The notes beneath the pieces were generated by a model that was given only the letters and a program-made list of their open reading frames with translations, was not told where the DNA came from and made no database searches. Below, piece by piece: positions 35,612 through 45,655 of a stretch of DNA of 64,000 nucleotides; the stretch's first letter is position 1; every line of letters begins with the position of its first letter. The stretch is from assembly GCA_016712715.1 (NCBI GenBank), contig JADJQM010000002.1:992001-1056000 (forward strand). Reading direction: 5' to 3'. Source of the stretch: Rhodospirillaceae bacterium (GTDB lineage: Bacteria; Pseudomonadota; Alphaproteobacteria; Dongiales; Dongiaceae). A program made the position numbers and the translations under genes.

Positions 35612-36808
35612 CTAAGCCGACGCCAGAACGCGCTGGGTGTGGCGCGCGATCATCAACTCTTCATCGGTCGGAACAATCAGCACGCGCGGTCCTTCGCGGC
35701 GGGCGCTGATGTCGGATTGCCGCGCCTTGTTGGCCGCGGCATCGATGGCAAGGCCCAACCAGGCTGAGCCATCGACGATACGCCGGCGGATATCGGCACC
35801 ATTCTCGCCGATGCCGGCAGTGAACACCAAGGCATCCCATCCACCGAGAACGGCGGACAATGCGCCGATCTCCTTGATGATGCGATAGACGAAGTGATCC
35901 AAGGCAAGGCGAGCCATGGGATCGCTGCTGGCTTCGAGCACTCGGACATCATTGCTGATCCCGGACAGGCCCTTCAGCCCGCATTGGTGATAGAGAAAAT
36001 GCTCGACATCGGCCGCGCTCATGCCTTTCTCGCGCAAGAGGTAGAGCACGACGCCAGGATCGATCGCACCCGGGCGGGTTCCCATCGGAATGCCATCGAG
36101 AGCGGTAAAGCCCATGGTGCTGTCGATACTACGACCGTCCCTCAGTGCACAAAGCGAACAGCCATTGCCGAGATGCGCCACGATGATGCGCCCTTGCGCA
36201 ACCGCCGGCACCAGATCCGGCAGGAGCTGCGCGATATACTCGTAGGATAGTCCGTGAAATCCGTAGCGGCGGACCCCTTCGCGATAGAGCGCGTCCGGAA
36301 TGGCGAACCGATCGGCAAGATCGCTATGGCCACGATGGAAGGCGGTATCGAAACAGGCGATCTGCGCCAGGTCCGGCCGCCGCCGCTGCCAGGCAAGAAT
36401 TGGCGCCAGATTCTTGGGCTGATGAAGCGGCGCCAGCGATGTGAGGGCGGTGATGCGGGAGAGGACCTGATCGTCGATGCGGAGGGGGCCGGCGAAATCG
36501 GCCCCGCCATGAACCACACGGTGACCGCTGGCGGTGAGCGAGCCGCCGATTGCCGCAGCGCCGGATGGCCCTTCGCGCCAATCGCCGACGATCTCCTGTG
36601 CTGCTTCGACGCTGGCGATGGCCTCCGGCGTGAACATCTGCTCAACCAGCATCTCGCCAAGGCCGTTGCGGATGATCAGGCGTGGGTGGTTGCCAATTCC
36701 CTCCAGCAGCCCGGACACGCGGCGTTCCAATCCGCTGGCTTGCGCGGCAAAGGCCTGGAATTTGATGCTGGAGGAACCAGCATTGATGGCGAGGATGATC
36801 TGCTGCAT
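35612..36808 (-). CDS. ackA: Acetate/propionate kinase
   Basis: 398 residues from the ATG at 36808. Interconverts acetate + ATP and acetyl phosphate + ADP. Signatures: INAGSSSIKFQ at the N-terminus, FDTAFHRG and VAHLGNGCSLCALRDGRSIDSTMG in the active site, and FTAGIGENGADIR. No phosphotransacetylase or phosphoketolase gene is adjacent, so its metabolic partner lies elsewhere. Converges with the glycosyltransferase gene. Confidence 0.93.
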   Translation of the reverse strand: MQQIILAINAGSSSIKFQAFAAQASGLERRVSGLLEGIGNHPRLIIRNGLGEMLVEQMFTPEAIASVEAAQEIVGDWREGPSGAAAIGGSLTASGHRVVHGGADFAGPLRIDDQVLSRITALTSLAPLHQPKNLAPILAWQRRRPDLAQIACFDTAFHRGHSDLADRFAIPDALYREGVRRYGFHGLSYEYIAQLLPDLVPAVAQGRIIVAHLGNGCSLCALRDGRSIDSTMGFTALDGIPMGTRPGAIDPGVVLYLLREKGMSAADVEHFLYHQCGLKGLSGISNDVRVLEASSDPMARLALDHFVYRIIKEIGALSAVLGGWDALVFTAGIGENGADIRRRIVDGSAWLGLAIDAAANKARQSDISARREGPRVLIVPTDEELMIARHTQRVLASA

Positions 36809-36934
36809 GCGTTGGAGTCTAGGCCATGACGGCCCATCCCTGGCAAGGGCCAATATGCGAACGAACCCCGTGCCAGGGGATCGTCCTGACGCTGACACCT
36901 ATCAGTGTGATCAGGTCTCCGCTAGGATGACGGC

Positions 36935-38155
36935 ATGCGAATCACGACGACGCTCGACCCAAATCTATGGCCTCATGCTGCCGCGGCTCACAAGGTCCTG
37001 CAGGCCTTGGCCAAGGCCGGCGGTGAGGGGCGCTTTGTCGGCGGATGTGTGCGCGACGGGCTGCTTGGACGCCCGGTCCGGGACCTCGACATCGCCACCA
37101 ACATGGCGCCGGAGGCGGTCATCGCCGCCTTGGCCGCCGCCGATCTCAAATCCGTGCCGACCGGCATCAAACACGGCACGATCACCGCCGTCGCCGACCA
37201 TGTCTGGTTTGAAGTGACGACCTTGCGTCACGATATTGAAACAGACGGTCGCCATGCCGTCGTGGCCTTTACCGATGATTGGCAGCAGGACGCGGCCAGG
37301 CGCGATCTCACCATGAACGCGCTGTTCTGCGATGCTGATGGCCATCTCTACGACTATTTCGATGGACTTGCCGATCTGCAGGCCGGGCGAGTCCGCTTTG
37401 TCGGCGATCCGGCGCAACGCATGGACGAGGATTACCTGCGCATCCTGCGTTTCTTTCGATTCCACGCAGACTATGCGACCGGGCATTTTGATGAAGAGGC
37501 CATCGCCGCCGCGACGGCGCGGCGTGGGGAATTGAAGCGGCTTTCCGGTGAACGACTTCGGCAGGAAACACTGAAACTCCTCGCAGCGCGGCGCGGTGTC
37601 GAGGTCTGGGGCGAGATGCTGCTGCGGGATTTTGCCGAGGCCTATCTTCCCTGGGCGACGACGCAACACCGCCTGATCAAGGTGGCCGCCCTGGAGGCGG
37701 AACTGGGGATCACGCCCGATCCTGTGCGCCGGCTGGCGGCGCTTACCCTGACCGGCAGTGGCTTGGCGATCGCCGAAACCCTGAAACTCTCGAATGCCGA
37801 GCGCGACCGGTTGGTGTCGGCCAGCGATGCACGGCCCGCTTTCAACGTTTCCGATGCGCATCTGGTGCGACGCCAGATCTATGACCTTGGCAATGCCCGC
37901 GCCCTCGACCTCCTGTTGCTGGATTGGGGTGCCACGGAACCCGACAGCGATTGGCGACGGGCATTCGATATCATCCAGAGCTGGCCGCGGCCGAATTTTC
38001 CTCTGGCGGGCCGCGATCTGCTGGCCCTGGGATTCGCCGCCGGACCTGATCTCGGCACCAGGCTCGCCGAAATAGAAGCATGGTGGATTGCCGGCGACTT
38101 TGCCGCCGATCACGCGGCCTGTCTGGCGCGGGCGCGGATTTCGCTGGCGACCTAG
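36935..38155 (+). CDS. cca: CCA tRNA nucleotidyltransferase
   Basis: 406 residues of class II type. Adds or repairs the 3' CCA of tRNA; some relatives are poly(A) polymerases. Nucleotidyltransferase signature GGCVRDGLLGRPVRDLDIAT with the catalytic DxD, then RRDLTMNALFCD and the RMDEDYLRILRFFRFHADYA head/neck motif. Stop overlaps the end of hemF by four bases, convergent. Confidence 0.93.
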   Translation: MRITTTLDPNLWPHAAAAHKVLQALAKAGGEGRFVGGCVRDGLLGRPVRDLDIATNMAPEAVIAALAAADLKSVPTGIKHGTITAVADHVWFEVTTLRHDIETDGRHAVVAFTDDWQQDAARRDLTMNALFCDADGHLYDYFDGLADLQAGRVRFVGDPAQRMDEDYLRILRFFRFHADYATGHFDEEAIAAATARRGELKRLSGERLRQETLKLLAARRGVEVWGEMLLRDFAEAYLPWATTQHRLIKVAALEAELGITPDPVRRLAALTLTGSGLAIAETLKLSNAERDRLVSASDARPAFNVSDAHLVRRQIYDLGNARALDLLLLDWGATEPDSDWRRAFDIIQSWPRPNFPLAGRDLLALGFAAGPDLGTRLAEIEAWWIAGDFAADHAACLARARISLAT

Positions 38156-39036
38156 GGCCAGATCACCTCTGGTGGCAATGACATCAGGATGGCCTCGGTA
38201 TTGCCGCCGGTCTTCAGGCCGAAGGTGGTGCCGCGGTCATAGAGCAGATTGAACTCGACATAGCGGCCGCGGCGAATGAGCTGCCGATGCCGCTCTTCCG
38301 GATTCCAGGGCCGGCCCATGTTCCGCCGAACGATCTCCGGATAGACATCGCGGAATGCGCGGCCGACCGATTGTGTGAAGGAAAAGTCCCGAGCCCAGTC
38401 GCCGGTATTGTGCTGATCATAGAAAATGCCACCCAGGCCGCGGGGCTCATTGCGATGCGGCAGGTAAAAATACTCGTCACACCATTTCTTGAAGCGCGGG
38501 TAATAGCCCGGGTCCTGCGAGTCGCAGACCAGCTGGAGCGCTCGATGAAAAATTGCGCCGTCCTCGCCATGTTCTTCCGGAAACATGGGCGTGAGGTCGG
38601 CACCGCCGCCAAACCAGGCCTTGGATGTCACGATCAGGCGGGTGTTCATATGCACCGCCGGCACATGGGGCGAGCGCATATGGGCAACCAGGCTGATGCC
38701 GCTCGCCCAGAAGGTGCCGTCTTCCGACGTGCCGGGAATCTGCTGGCGGAACTCAGGCGAAAAAGCACCGAACACGGTTGAGATATTGACGCCGACCTTC
38801 TCAAAAAGGCGGCCCTTCATGACCGACATGGTGCCGCCCCCACCACCCTCGCGTTCCCAATTCTTGCGGGCGAACCGGCCGGGCTCTGACCCTTCGGGCA
38901 AATTCGGATGCGTGGAGAACGCGTCCTCGAGATCTTCGAAACTGCGGCATATATCGTCGCGGAGGGTCTGGAACCAGGCCCGCGCCTGTTCCTGATAGTC
39001 GGCGGGGTAGGGCGCTCGGTCGCTATAGGGAATCAT
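38152..39036 (-). CDS. hemF: Oxygen-dependent coproporphyrinogen III oxidase
   Basis: 294 residues. Converts coproporphyrinogen III to protoporphyrinogen IX with O2. Family signature FGGGADLTPMFPEEHGEDG and HRNEPRGLGGIFYD are present. ATG at 39036 overlaps the trmL stop by four bases. Confidence 0.96.
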   Translation of the reverse strand: MIPYSDRAPYPADYQEQARAWFQTLRDDICRSFEDLEDAFSTHPNLPEGSEPGRFARKNWEREGGGGGTMSVMKGRLFEKVGVNISTVFGAFSPEFRQQIPGTSEDGTFWASGISLVAHMRSPHVPAVHMNTRLIVTSKAWFGGGADLTPMFPEEHGEDGAIFHRALQLVCDSQDPGYYPRFKKWCDEYFYLPHRNEPRGLGGIFYDQHNTGDWARDFSFTQSVGRAFRDVYPEIVRRNMGRPWNPEERHRQLIRRGRYVEFNLLYDRGTTFGLKTGGNTEAILMSLPPEVIWP

Positions 39037-39503
39037 GTAAGGTCCGAAAATCCGGTTTGGCGGAGGGCTTCCGCGGTCACGATGGCGGCGGCGATGGCGA
39101 CATTGAGCGATCTCATGCCGGGGCGCAACGGGATGACCAGCCGGTGATCCGCCGCGGCATGCACCGACTCCGGCACACCGCTCGATTCGCGCCCGACCAT
39201 GACACTGTCGTCGGGGCGGTAGGCAAAGGTTTGATAAGGCGTCGCCGCCTTGGTGGAGAGCAGCAGCAATCGCCCGGCCAGTGCCGTATTTTCGCCGCGC
39301 CAGGCCTGATAGGCCGCCCAGGACGCGTGCTGTCTGACGTCGACATCTGCCAGGTAATCCATGCCCGCACGCTTCATGCGGCGGTCGTCGAAGATGAAAC
39401 CGCAGGGGAAAATCACGTCGACAGCGAGATTCCAGCAGGCAGCCAGGCGCAAAAGCGTCCCGGTATTCTGCGGAATGTCCGGCTCGAACAAGACCAAACG
39501 CAT
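39033..39503 (-). CDS. trmL: tRNA (cytidine(34)-2'-O)-methyltransferase TrmL
   Basis: 156 residues of the SpoU/TrmD knot family. Methylates the ribose of wobble C34/U34 in leucine tRNAs. Motifs EPDIPQNTGTLLRLAACWN, FGRESSGVP-like VMVGRESSGVPE and IPLRPGMRSLNVAIAAAI are visible. Upstream of and coupled to hemF. Confidence 0.94.
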   Translation of the reverse strand: MRLVLFEPDIPQNTGTLLRLAACWNLAVDVIFPCGFIFDDRRMKRAGMDYLADVDVRQHASWAAYQAWRGENTALAGRLLLLSTKAATPYQTFAYRPDDSVMVGRESSGVPESVHAAADHRLVIPLRPGMRSLNVAIAAAIVTAEALRQTGFSDLT

Positions 39504-39816
39504 GATTCAGTTATACTTTCGGTAACCATTCCTGGTCGGCGCGTCCGCGCCGAACCTTGCAAATCAACCGGAAATGTTTATACCCTTGGCTCGGTTAAGG
39601 GGGAATGCCGAGGCCCGAGGGGTCGCGGCCGGGATGGGGACGGGATGTTGTCCTTATGCGGCGTTCTGTCGCGTCTCAGGCCTGCGGTCGGTTTCGGGCG
39701 TCATGGTATAAACCCTAGATAATTTTGGGTATTCGAGGCTTGTCTGCGTTCCCAGAGCCACTTTTCCAGGTGGTGATAGGCGCGGGCAAGTTTCTCTTGC
39801 CGGAGGGACAAGACAT
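39504..39816. other. Intergenic region between trmL and petA
   Basis: 313 bp between divergent genes. It must hold both promoters, but I see no convincing paired -35/-10 hexamers. ACCCTAGATAATTTTGGGT near 39711-39729 shows weak dyad symmetry. CTTGCCGGAGGGA at 39797-39809 is the petA ribosome site. No ORF of note. Confidence 0.5.
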
Positions 39817-40359
39817 ATGGCGGATCACGCGCAATCGCCGGGCGACCATGGCACGCGGCGCGACTTTCTCTTTTTGACGGCAGCATCGGTGACCGCGTTC
39901 GGCGCGGCCTCCGCGGTGTGGCCGTTTGTCAGCAGCATGAATCCGTCGAAGGATGTCCTGGCGCTGTCATCGATCGAGGTCGATATGGCGCCGGTCGCCG
40001 AAGGCCAGGCAATCACGGTCAAATGGCGCGGCAAGCCCGTCTTCATCCGCCATCGCACGGCGGCCGAGATCGCGCAGGCGGTCCAGGATGACGGTGCCGA
40101 CATGAAGGATCCGCAGAAGGACGAGGTCCGCGCGCAAAAGCCGGAATATCTGGTCCTGGTCGGTGTCTGCACCCATCTCGGCTGCGTGCCGCTGGGGCAG
40201 AAGGATGCCGAGCCCAAGGGCGAATTCGGTGGTTGGTATTGCCCCTGCCACGGGTCGCAATACGACACATCCGGCCGTATCCGCAAAGGTCCCGCGCCGA
40301 TCAATCTGGAGGTTCCGGCCTACCAGTATCTGAGCGATACCGTCGTCAAGATCGGCTGA
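39817..40359 (+). CDS. petA: Ubiquinol-cytochrome c reductase iron-sulfur (Rieske) subunit
   Basis: 180 residues. N-terminal twin-arginine signal anchor TRRDFLFLTAASVTAFGAAS, as expected for a Tat-inserted Rieske protein. The [2Fe-2S] ligands are in CTHLGC and CPCHGSQYD. First gene of the petABC operon for the cytochrome bc1 complex. Confidence 0.96.
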   Translation: MADHAQSPGDHGTRRDFLFLTAASVTAFGAASAVWPFVSSMNPSKDVLALSSIEVDMAPVAEGQAITVKWRGKPVFIRHRTAAEIAQAVQDDGADMKDPQKDEVRAQKPEYLVLVGVCTHLGCVPLGQKDAEPKGEFGGWYCPCHGSQYDTSGRIRKGPAPINLEVPAYQYLSDTVVKIG

Positions 40360-40372
40360 GGGAGCGCGAAAG

Positions 40373-41689
40373 ATGAGTGCCAATTTCAAGAATCCGGTCG
40401 TCCGTTGGATCGACCATCGCCTGCCGATCTTCACCTTCCTGCATCACGAGGCCAACGAATATCCGACTCCGAAGAACCTCAGCTACTGGTGGAACTTCGG
40501 CAGTCTCGCCGGCTTCATGCTGATGGTCATGATGGCCTCGGGCATTTTCCTCGCCATGCAGTACACGCCGCATGTCGACCATGCCTTCAATTCGGTCGAG
40601 CGCATCATGCGCGACGTGAATTACGGCTGGCTGCTGCGCTACATCCACATGAACGGCGCGTCGATGTTCTTCATCGTCGTCTACATCCACATGTTCCGCG
40701 GCCTCTATTTCGGATCCTACAAGGCACCGCGCGAACTGCTGTGGCAGATCGGCGTTGTCATCCTGCTCCTGATGATGGCCACTGCCTTCATGGGCTATGT
40801 GCTGCCCTGGGGTCAGATGAGCTTCTGGGGCGCCACCGTCATCACCAACCTGTTCTCGGCCCTGCCGGTGGTTGGCGAATCCATCGTGACGCTGCTCTGG
40901 GGTGGTTTCTCGGTCGACAACCCGACCCTCAACCGCTTCTTCTCGCTCCACTACCTGCTGCCCTTCGTGCTGCTGGGCGTGGTCGTGCTCCACGTCGTCG
41001 CCTTGCACCGCTTCGGGTCCAACAACCCGATCGGCATCGACACCAAGGGCCCGCAGGACAGCATCCCCTTCCACCCCTATTATACGGTGAAGGATCTGTT
41101 CGGCCTCGGCGTGTTCATGATCTTCTTCGCCTACTGGGTCTTCTATGCCCCGGTGACCTTGGGCGATCCGGACAATTTCATCCCGGCCAATCCGCTCTCG
41201 ACCCCGCAGCACATCGTGCCTGAATGGTACTTCCTGCCATACTACGCGATCCTGCGTTCGATCCCGGACAAGCTGATGGGCGTCATTGCCATGTTCGCCT
41301 CGATCCTGGTGCTGTTCGTGCTGCCCTGGCTCGACCGCTCGCCGGTCCGCTCGGGTCGCTATCGCCCGGCCTTCAAATGGTTCTTCTGGATGCTGGTGTT
41401 CGATTGCGCGATCCTGACCATCTGCGGCAAGAACGCCCCGGATTGGATCTGGTCGCCGCTCTCGTTCAGCATCGGTCCCGATGTCGGCCAGGCTGGCGTC
41501 AGCATCATCACCATGGGTCAGTTGGCCACGACCTATTACTTTGGCTACTTCCTGGTGATCCTGCCGCTGCTCTCGATCTTCGAGCGCGCCTTGCCGGTTC
41601 CCCTCTCGATCTCACGCCCGGTCCTTGGTGCCGGTGGCAGCCACGCCGCCATTGCCTCAGGCCAAGCCAAGCCGATGGAGAAGCTCTGA
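40373..41689 (+). CDS. petB: Cytochrome b of the bc1 complex
   Basis: 438 residues with eight membrane helices. Includes the quinone-site PEWYFLPYYAILR and the heme-binding helices (SLAGFMLMVMMASGIFLAMQY; histidines in HMNGASMFFIVVYIHMFRG). Thirteen bases after petA; its stop overlaps the petC start (TGATG). Confidence 0.97.
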   Translation: MSANFKNPVVRWIDHRLPIFTFLHHEANEYPTPKNLSYWWNFGSLAGFMLMVMMASGIFLAMQYTPHVDHAFNSVERIMRDVNYGWLLRYIHMNGASMFFIVVYIHMFRGLYFGSYKAPRELLWQIGVVILLLMMATAFMGYVLPWGQMSFWGATVITNLFSALPVVGESIVTLLWGGFSVDNPTLNRFFSLHYLLPFVLLGVVVLHVVALHRFGSNNPIGIDTKGPQDSIPFHPYYTVKDLFGLGVFMIFFAYWVFYAPVTLGDPDNFIPANPLSTPQHIVPEWYFLPYYAILRSIPDKLMGVIAMFASILVLFVLPWLDRSPVRSGRYRPAFKWFFWMLVFDCAILTICGKNAPDWIWSPLSFSIGPDVGQAGVSIITMGQLATTYYFGYFLVILPLLSIFERALPVPLSISRPVLGAGGSHAAIASGQAKPMEKL

Positions 41690-42483
41690 TGAGCGCGAAG
41701 TCTCTGCTCCTCAAGGGCATCACCGCATTGGTCGGTGTCACTGCCGTGCTGTTCGTGGCGGCAACGCCCTTCCACGAAGTGCATGTCGAGAAGGAATCCT
41801 GGTCCTTCCAGGGCTTCTTCGGCAAATTCGACCGACCGCAGATCAAGCGCGGCTTCCAGGTCTACAAGGAAGTCTGCTCGGCCTGCCATTCCCTGAACCT
41901 CGTTTCCTACCGTAACCTGCAGGATGTCGGCTTCTCGGAGGCCGAGGTGAAGGAAATCGCCGCCTCGGTCACCGTCATGGACGGCCCGAACGACGATGGC
42001 GAGATGTTCGAGCGTCCGGGCAAGCCGTCCGACGCGTTCAAGGCACCTTTCGCCAATGAACAGGCGGCACGCGCGAGCAACAACGGCGCCTTGCCGCCGG
42101 ATCTGTCGCTGCTTGCCCGCAGCCGTGCCGGCAAGGGTTTCGGCGCCTATGAAGGGGCCGATTACATCCACGGCGTACTGGTGGGCTACAAGGAGCCGCC
42201 GGCGGACTTCAAGCTGAACGACGGCATGAACTACAATGTGGGCTTTGCCGGGCATCAGATTGCGATGCCGGCGCCGCTTGCCGAAGACGGCGTCACCTAT
42301 GAGGACGGCACCAAGGCCACGATCGAGCAGATGTCGCGCGACGTCTCGGTGTTCCTGACCTGGGCCGGCGAGCCGAACTATGAAAGCCGCCTGCATACGG
42401 GTCTGAAGGCGATGCTGTTCCTGATCGTGTTCACGCTCATCGCTTATGCCGCCAAGCGGAAGATCTGGGCCAGAATTCACTAA
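41689..42483 (+). CDS. petC: Cytochrome c1 of the bc1 complex
   Basis: 264 residues from the ATG at 41689. N-terminal export segment (LLLKGITALVGVTAVLFVAA), heme c motif CSACH in VCSACHSLNLVSYRN, and a C-terminal membrane anchor (LKAMLFLIVFTLIAYAAKRK). A terminator follows about 48 bp downstream. Confidence 0.96.
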   Translation: MSAKSLLLKGITALVGVTAVLFVAATPFHEVHVEKESWSFQGFFGKFDRPQIKRGFQVYKEVCSACHSLNLVSYRNLQDVGFSEAEVKEIAASVTVMDGPNDDGEMFERPGKPSDAFKAPFANEQAARASNNGALPPDLSLLARSRAGKGFGAYEGADYIHGVLVGYKEPPADFKLNDGMNYNVGFAGHQIAMPAPLAEDGVTYEDGTKATIEQMSRDVSVFLTWAGEPNYESRLHTGLKAMLFLIVFTLIAYAAKRKIWARIH

Positions 42484-42530
42484 GCCCGGATATCCGCAGC
42501 GCCGCCAAGGCCGTGCAAGTTGAAAGGTAT

Positions 42531-42564
42531 CGCCGTCCCGGGTAACCGGGGCGGCGTTTCTTTT
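42531..42564 (+). terminator. Intrinsic terminator of the petABC operon
   Basis: Stem CGCCGTCCCGG / CCGGGGCGGCG (one wobble pair) with a GTAA loop, followed by TTTCTTTT, 48 bp after the petC stop. Confidence 0.85.
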
Positions 42565-42675
42565 GGTCCGGACCGATCGCAAGCGTGAATTGCGCCGCTG
42601 TCACGCAGGCAGGCGCAGGGTCGATCACGGCGTTTACCGATTCGCCGATCTAAGTTATCAACGGGAGCCACTCGG

Positions 42676-43563
42676 ATGGGAGAGAAGATGCTGCCGGCCC
42701 TGGAAATGCAAAACCCAGTTCCAGCGATTGCCGGCATCGACCACGTGCTGGTCGGCGTCAGGGATCTGGCCGGGGCCGCCGCGCGTTGGGAAATGCTCGG
42801 CTTTCATCTGACGCCGCGCGGTCGCCATATCGGCTGGGGCACCGGCAACTACTGCATCATGTTCCCGGACAATTACATCGAGATTCTCGGCATCATCGAT
42901 CCGGCGCAATTCACCAACAACCTCGATAAATTCCTGGCGACCCGGGAAGGACTTATGGGCCTCGCCTTCGCCTCCGAGGATGAAAATACCTGTCGCGATC
43001 AATTGCAGGCTGCCGGCATTGAGGCTGACTCTCCGAAGGTCCTGAAGCGGGAATTGGAGCTGCCGGAGGGCGTCGTATTTCCGGAATTCGGCCTGGTCAT
43101 GCTGCCACCCGCGGCAACGCCCGGATTGTCCGCCTTCGTCTGCAGCCACAAGACCCCGGCGCTGATCCGGCGGCCCGGCTGGTTGCATCACGCCAACCGG
43201 GCAACCGGCATTGTCTCCTTGACGGTGGTGGTGGAAGATCCGGTCGAGGTTGCCTTCGGTTGGCTGCCTGTCTTCGGACCGGATCGCATCCAGACCACGA
43301 ACCTGATGACGGTGCTGGACACTGGCTCAGGGCATATCCGCTTCACCACAAAGGCCGGCCTTGCGCAACTCTATCAGGCGCTTCTGCCCTTGCCCGACTA
43401 TCCTGCGCCCTGGGTCGCGGCCATCAAGATCTCGGTTGCCGACAAGGCACGGTGTCGCGACCATCTGCGTTTTGCCAATGTCCTGGCGCTGAAAACCGGC
43501 AAGGGCTGCATTGTCCCCCCGGAAGAAGCCAATGGGGTCATCGTCGAATTTGTCCAGGAATAG
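42676..43563 (+). CDS. VOC family protein (glyoxalase-like domain)
   Basis: 295 residues. N-terminal vicinal-oxygen-chelate module (GIDHVLVGVRDLAGAAARWEMLGFHLTPRG) and a second, less clear module. It resembles the glyoxalase_3/DUF3-type large VOC proteins with unknown substrate. ATG at 42676 (alternative 42688). Eleven bases upstream of the methyltransferase gene. Confidence 0.82.
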   Translation: MGEKMLPALEMQNPVPAIAGIDHVLVGVRDLAGAAARWEMLGFHLTPRGRHIGWGTGNYCIMFPDNYIEILGIIDPAQFTNNLDKFLATREGLMGLAFASEDENTCRDQLQAAGIEADSPKVLKRELELPEGVVFPEFGLVMLPPAATPGLSAFVCSHKTPALIRRPGWLHHANRATGIVSLTVVVEDPVEVAFGWLPVFGPDRIQTTNLMTVLDTGSGHIRFTTKAGLAQLYQALLPLPDYPAPWVAAIKISVADKARCRDHLRFANVLALKTGKGCIVPPEEANGVIVEFVQE

Positions 43564-43573
43564 GCCTGTCGCC

Positions 43574-44326
43574 ATGGCCCAATCACGTCTCAACGATCCG
43601 CTCTACCATGACCCACGCCTTGCAGATTTCTACGATCTCGAGAATGGCTGGGCTGACGACACGCGCACCTGCTTTGCCTTGGCACAAGCGGCAACGTCCG
43701 TCCTCGATCTGGGCTGCGGCACCGGCCTGCTGGCGAGTGCCTGCGCCGTGCAAGGGGCAAAGGTTGTGGGCGTCGATCCCGCGCCGGCGATGCTCGACAT
43801 TGCCCGGCAGCGCGACGGTGGCGACCGCGTAACCTGGGTCGAAGGTGATGCCCGCACCATACGCCTGGGACAACAGTTTGACCTGATCGTCATGACGGGA
43901 CACGCTTTCCAGGTATTCCTGACCGATGAGGATCAGCGCGCGGCGTTGTCCACCATCGCCCGACATCTCGCGCCACAGGGCCGCTTTATCTTCGACAGCC
44001 GCAATCCCCTGCGCCAGGAGTGGCTGGAATGGTCCCCAACAGAGTCGCGCCGCATGGTGGCGCATCCGATCCATGGCGACGTCGAATCCTGGAATGATGT
44101 CGCTCATGAGCCGCTGACCGGCATCGTCACTTACGGCACCTATTATCGGCTGCCGGGCGGCGAGCTGCTGGCAGCCAAGTCGCAGATCAGGTTCGTGTTG
44201 CAGGAGCACCTGGCCGCGCTGGTCAAGGCTGCCGGTCTCACAGTTGAAAAATGGATGGGCGATTGGCAGGGCAGTGCCTTCGCGTCTGCCAGCAAGGAGA
44301 TTATCCCATTGGGCCGACTTGCCTAA
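43574..44326 (+). CDS. Class I SAM-dependent methyltransferase
   Basis: 250 residues from the ATG at 43574. SAM-binding motif I VLDLGCGTGLLASACA, then VVGVDPAPAMLDIARQR and FDLIVMTGHAFQVF. Similar to small-molecule methyltransferases; substrate unknown. Probably cotranscribed with the VOC gene. Confidence 0.88.
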   Translation: MAQSRLNDPLYHDPRLADFYDLENGWADDTRTCFALAQAATSVLDLGCGTGLLASACAVQGAKVVGVDPAPAMLDIARQRDGGDRVTWVEGDARTIRLGQQFDLIVMTGHAFQVFLTDEDQRAALSTIARHLAPQGRFIFDSRNPLRQEWLEWSPTESRRMVAHPIHGDVESWNDVAHEPLTGIVTYGTYYRLPGGELLAAKSQIRFVLQEHLAALVKAAGLTVEKWMGDWQGSAFASASKEIIPLGRLA

Positions 44327-44335
44327 GGCGAGCCT

Positions 44336-45655
44336 CTAACGCTTCCCCCTGTCCCCCTTGATGGCATGTCGCAATCGGCGGACGCCGAGCCACACGGCAC
44401 CAAGCACAATCGGCACGGCAACAGCGGAGAGCAACAGATGGGCGTGTCCCATGCTGTCCGGCAGCAGCCCTTCCGCCACCACCTTCAGCAGGCCGATGAG
44501 ATAGTAGCTGATGGCGAAGACCGACAGGCCTTCGACCGCCTCCTGGATGCGTAGCTGCACCCGGCTGCGGCTTTCCATATCGCGCAGCAGGGCGCCATTC
44601 TGCGCCTGCAGATTGACATCGACCCTGGTGCGCAGCATGTCGCTGGCCCGGTCGATGCCGGTTTCCAGCTGATCGAGCCTGCGCGCGAAGGCCTCGCACG
44701 TGCGCATCGCGGGTGTGAAACGCCGGTTGAGAAAGCTCGACAGCCGCGAGAGGCCATCGACCCTTCCCTCGCGGATGTCGGCCAGGCGCCGTGCCACAAG
44801 TTCGGCATAGGCGCCGCCGGCACTCAGCCGATAGCGCGTCGTGGTGCTGAGGCTGGCCGATTCGGCCGCCAATCTGGTCAACTCATTGAGGAGCAGCCGG
44901 TCGGCGTCATCATTCGTCGGCTGTTCGCTGGTGCCCAGGCCAGCCGTCCGCTCGATCAATGTCTTGAGACGCCCCTCCAACCCAGCCAGAGCCCCCCCGG
45001 TGCGACGTGTCAGCGCCAATCCCAGCAGGGCCATCAGGCGGTAGGTCTCGATTTCCACCAGGCGCTGGACCATGCGGCCGGCGCGGCCGGCGGTGAGTCC
45101 CCGATTGAGCAACAGCAGGCGGCCAAAGCCATCCCCGTCCAGGCGGAAATCAGTCCAGATTTCGGCCGCGCCATCGCCGACACTCGAGGCCACCACGTCA
45201 CCCGACGGGAACAACTTGCCGACCATGTCCAGGTCAGTGTCGTCGGTGTCGGCCGATCGAAACTCCAGTATGAGCGCTGCCACGCATTCGCCGGGACATT
45301 GCGCAGCGAGCTTCAGCGCGTCCTCGGGCAGGTCGGCCCACTGCGTAGCGCCGGGCTTCAAATCGGGGCGTGGCATGACCAGCGTATAGCTGGTGAATTC
45401 GGTATGCAGCTCCCACTTCAACTGGGTCTCGCCACGCGGCAGAATGCCGTATCGGCTGGCCGGATTCGGGGCCGGTGCGCCGTGATGCCTTGCCAGATCG
45501 GCAATGAAACGAAGATCCGGATTGCCGGCCGAATCACCCGCCGCCCGCAGACAGGCCAGATGAAGCACGACCGCCGGGCCATCGATGCGCAGCGGTGGTC
45601 GCGCATGCACTTCGTCATTGAGTTCCCGTCGCAGGGGATGTTCTGCGAACATCAT
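44336..45655 (-). CDS. DUF3422 family membrane protein
   Basis: 439 residues. Family start HPLRRELNDEVHARPP is recognisable. A long central helical region (LDQLETGIDRASDMLRTRVD) is followed by two C-terminal membrane segments (VFAISYYLIGLLKVV and LLLSAVAVPIVLGAVWLGV), as in CorA-like or mechanosensor-like topologies. Function unknown. Confidence 0.87.
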   Translation of the reverse strand: MMFAEHPLRRELNDEVHARPPLRIDGPAVVLHLACLRAAGDSAGNPDLRFIADLARHHGAPAPNPASRYGILPRGETQLKWELHTEFTSYTLVMPRPDLKPGATQWADLPEDALKLAAQCPGECVAALILEFRSADTDDTDLDMVGKLFPSGDVVASSVGDGAAEIWTDFRLDGDGFGRLLLLNRGLTAGRAGRMVQRLVEIETYRLMALLGLALTRRTGGALAGLEGRLKTLIERTAGLGTSEQPTNDDADRLLLNELTRLAAESASLSTTTRYRLSAGGAYAELVARRLADIREGRVDGLSRLSSFLNRRFTPAMRTCEAFARRLDQLETGIDRASDMLRTRVDVNLQAQNGALLRDMESRSRVQLRIQEAVEGLSVFAISYYLIGLLKVVAEGLLPDSMGHAHLLLSAVAVPIVLGAVWLGVRRLRHAIKGDRGKR

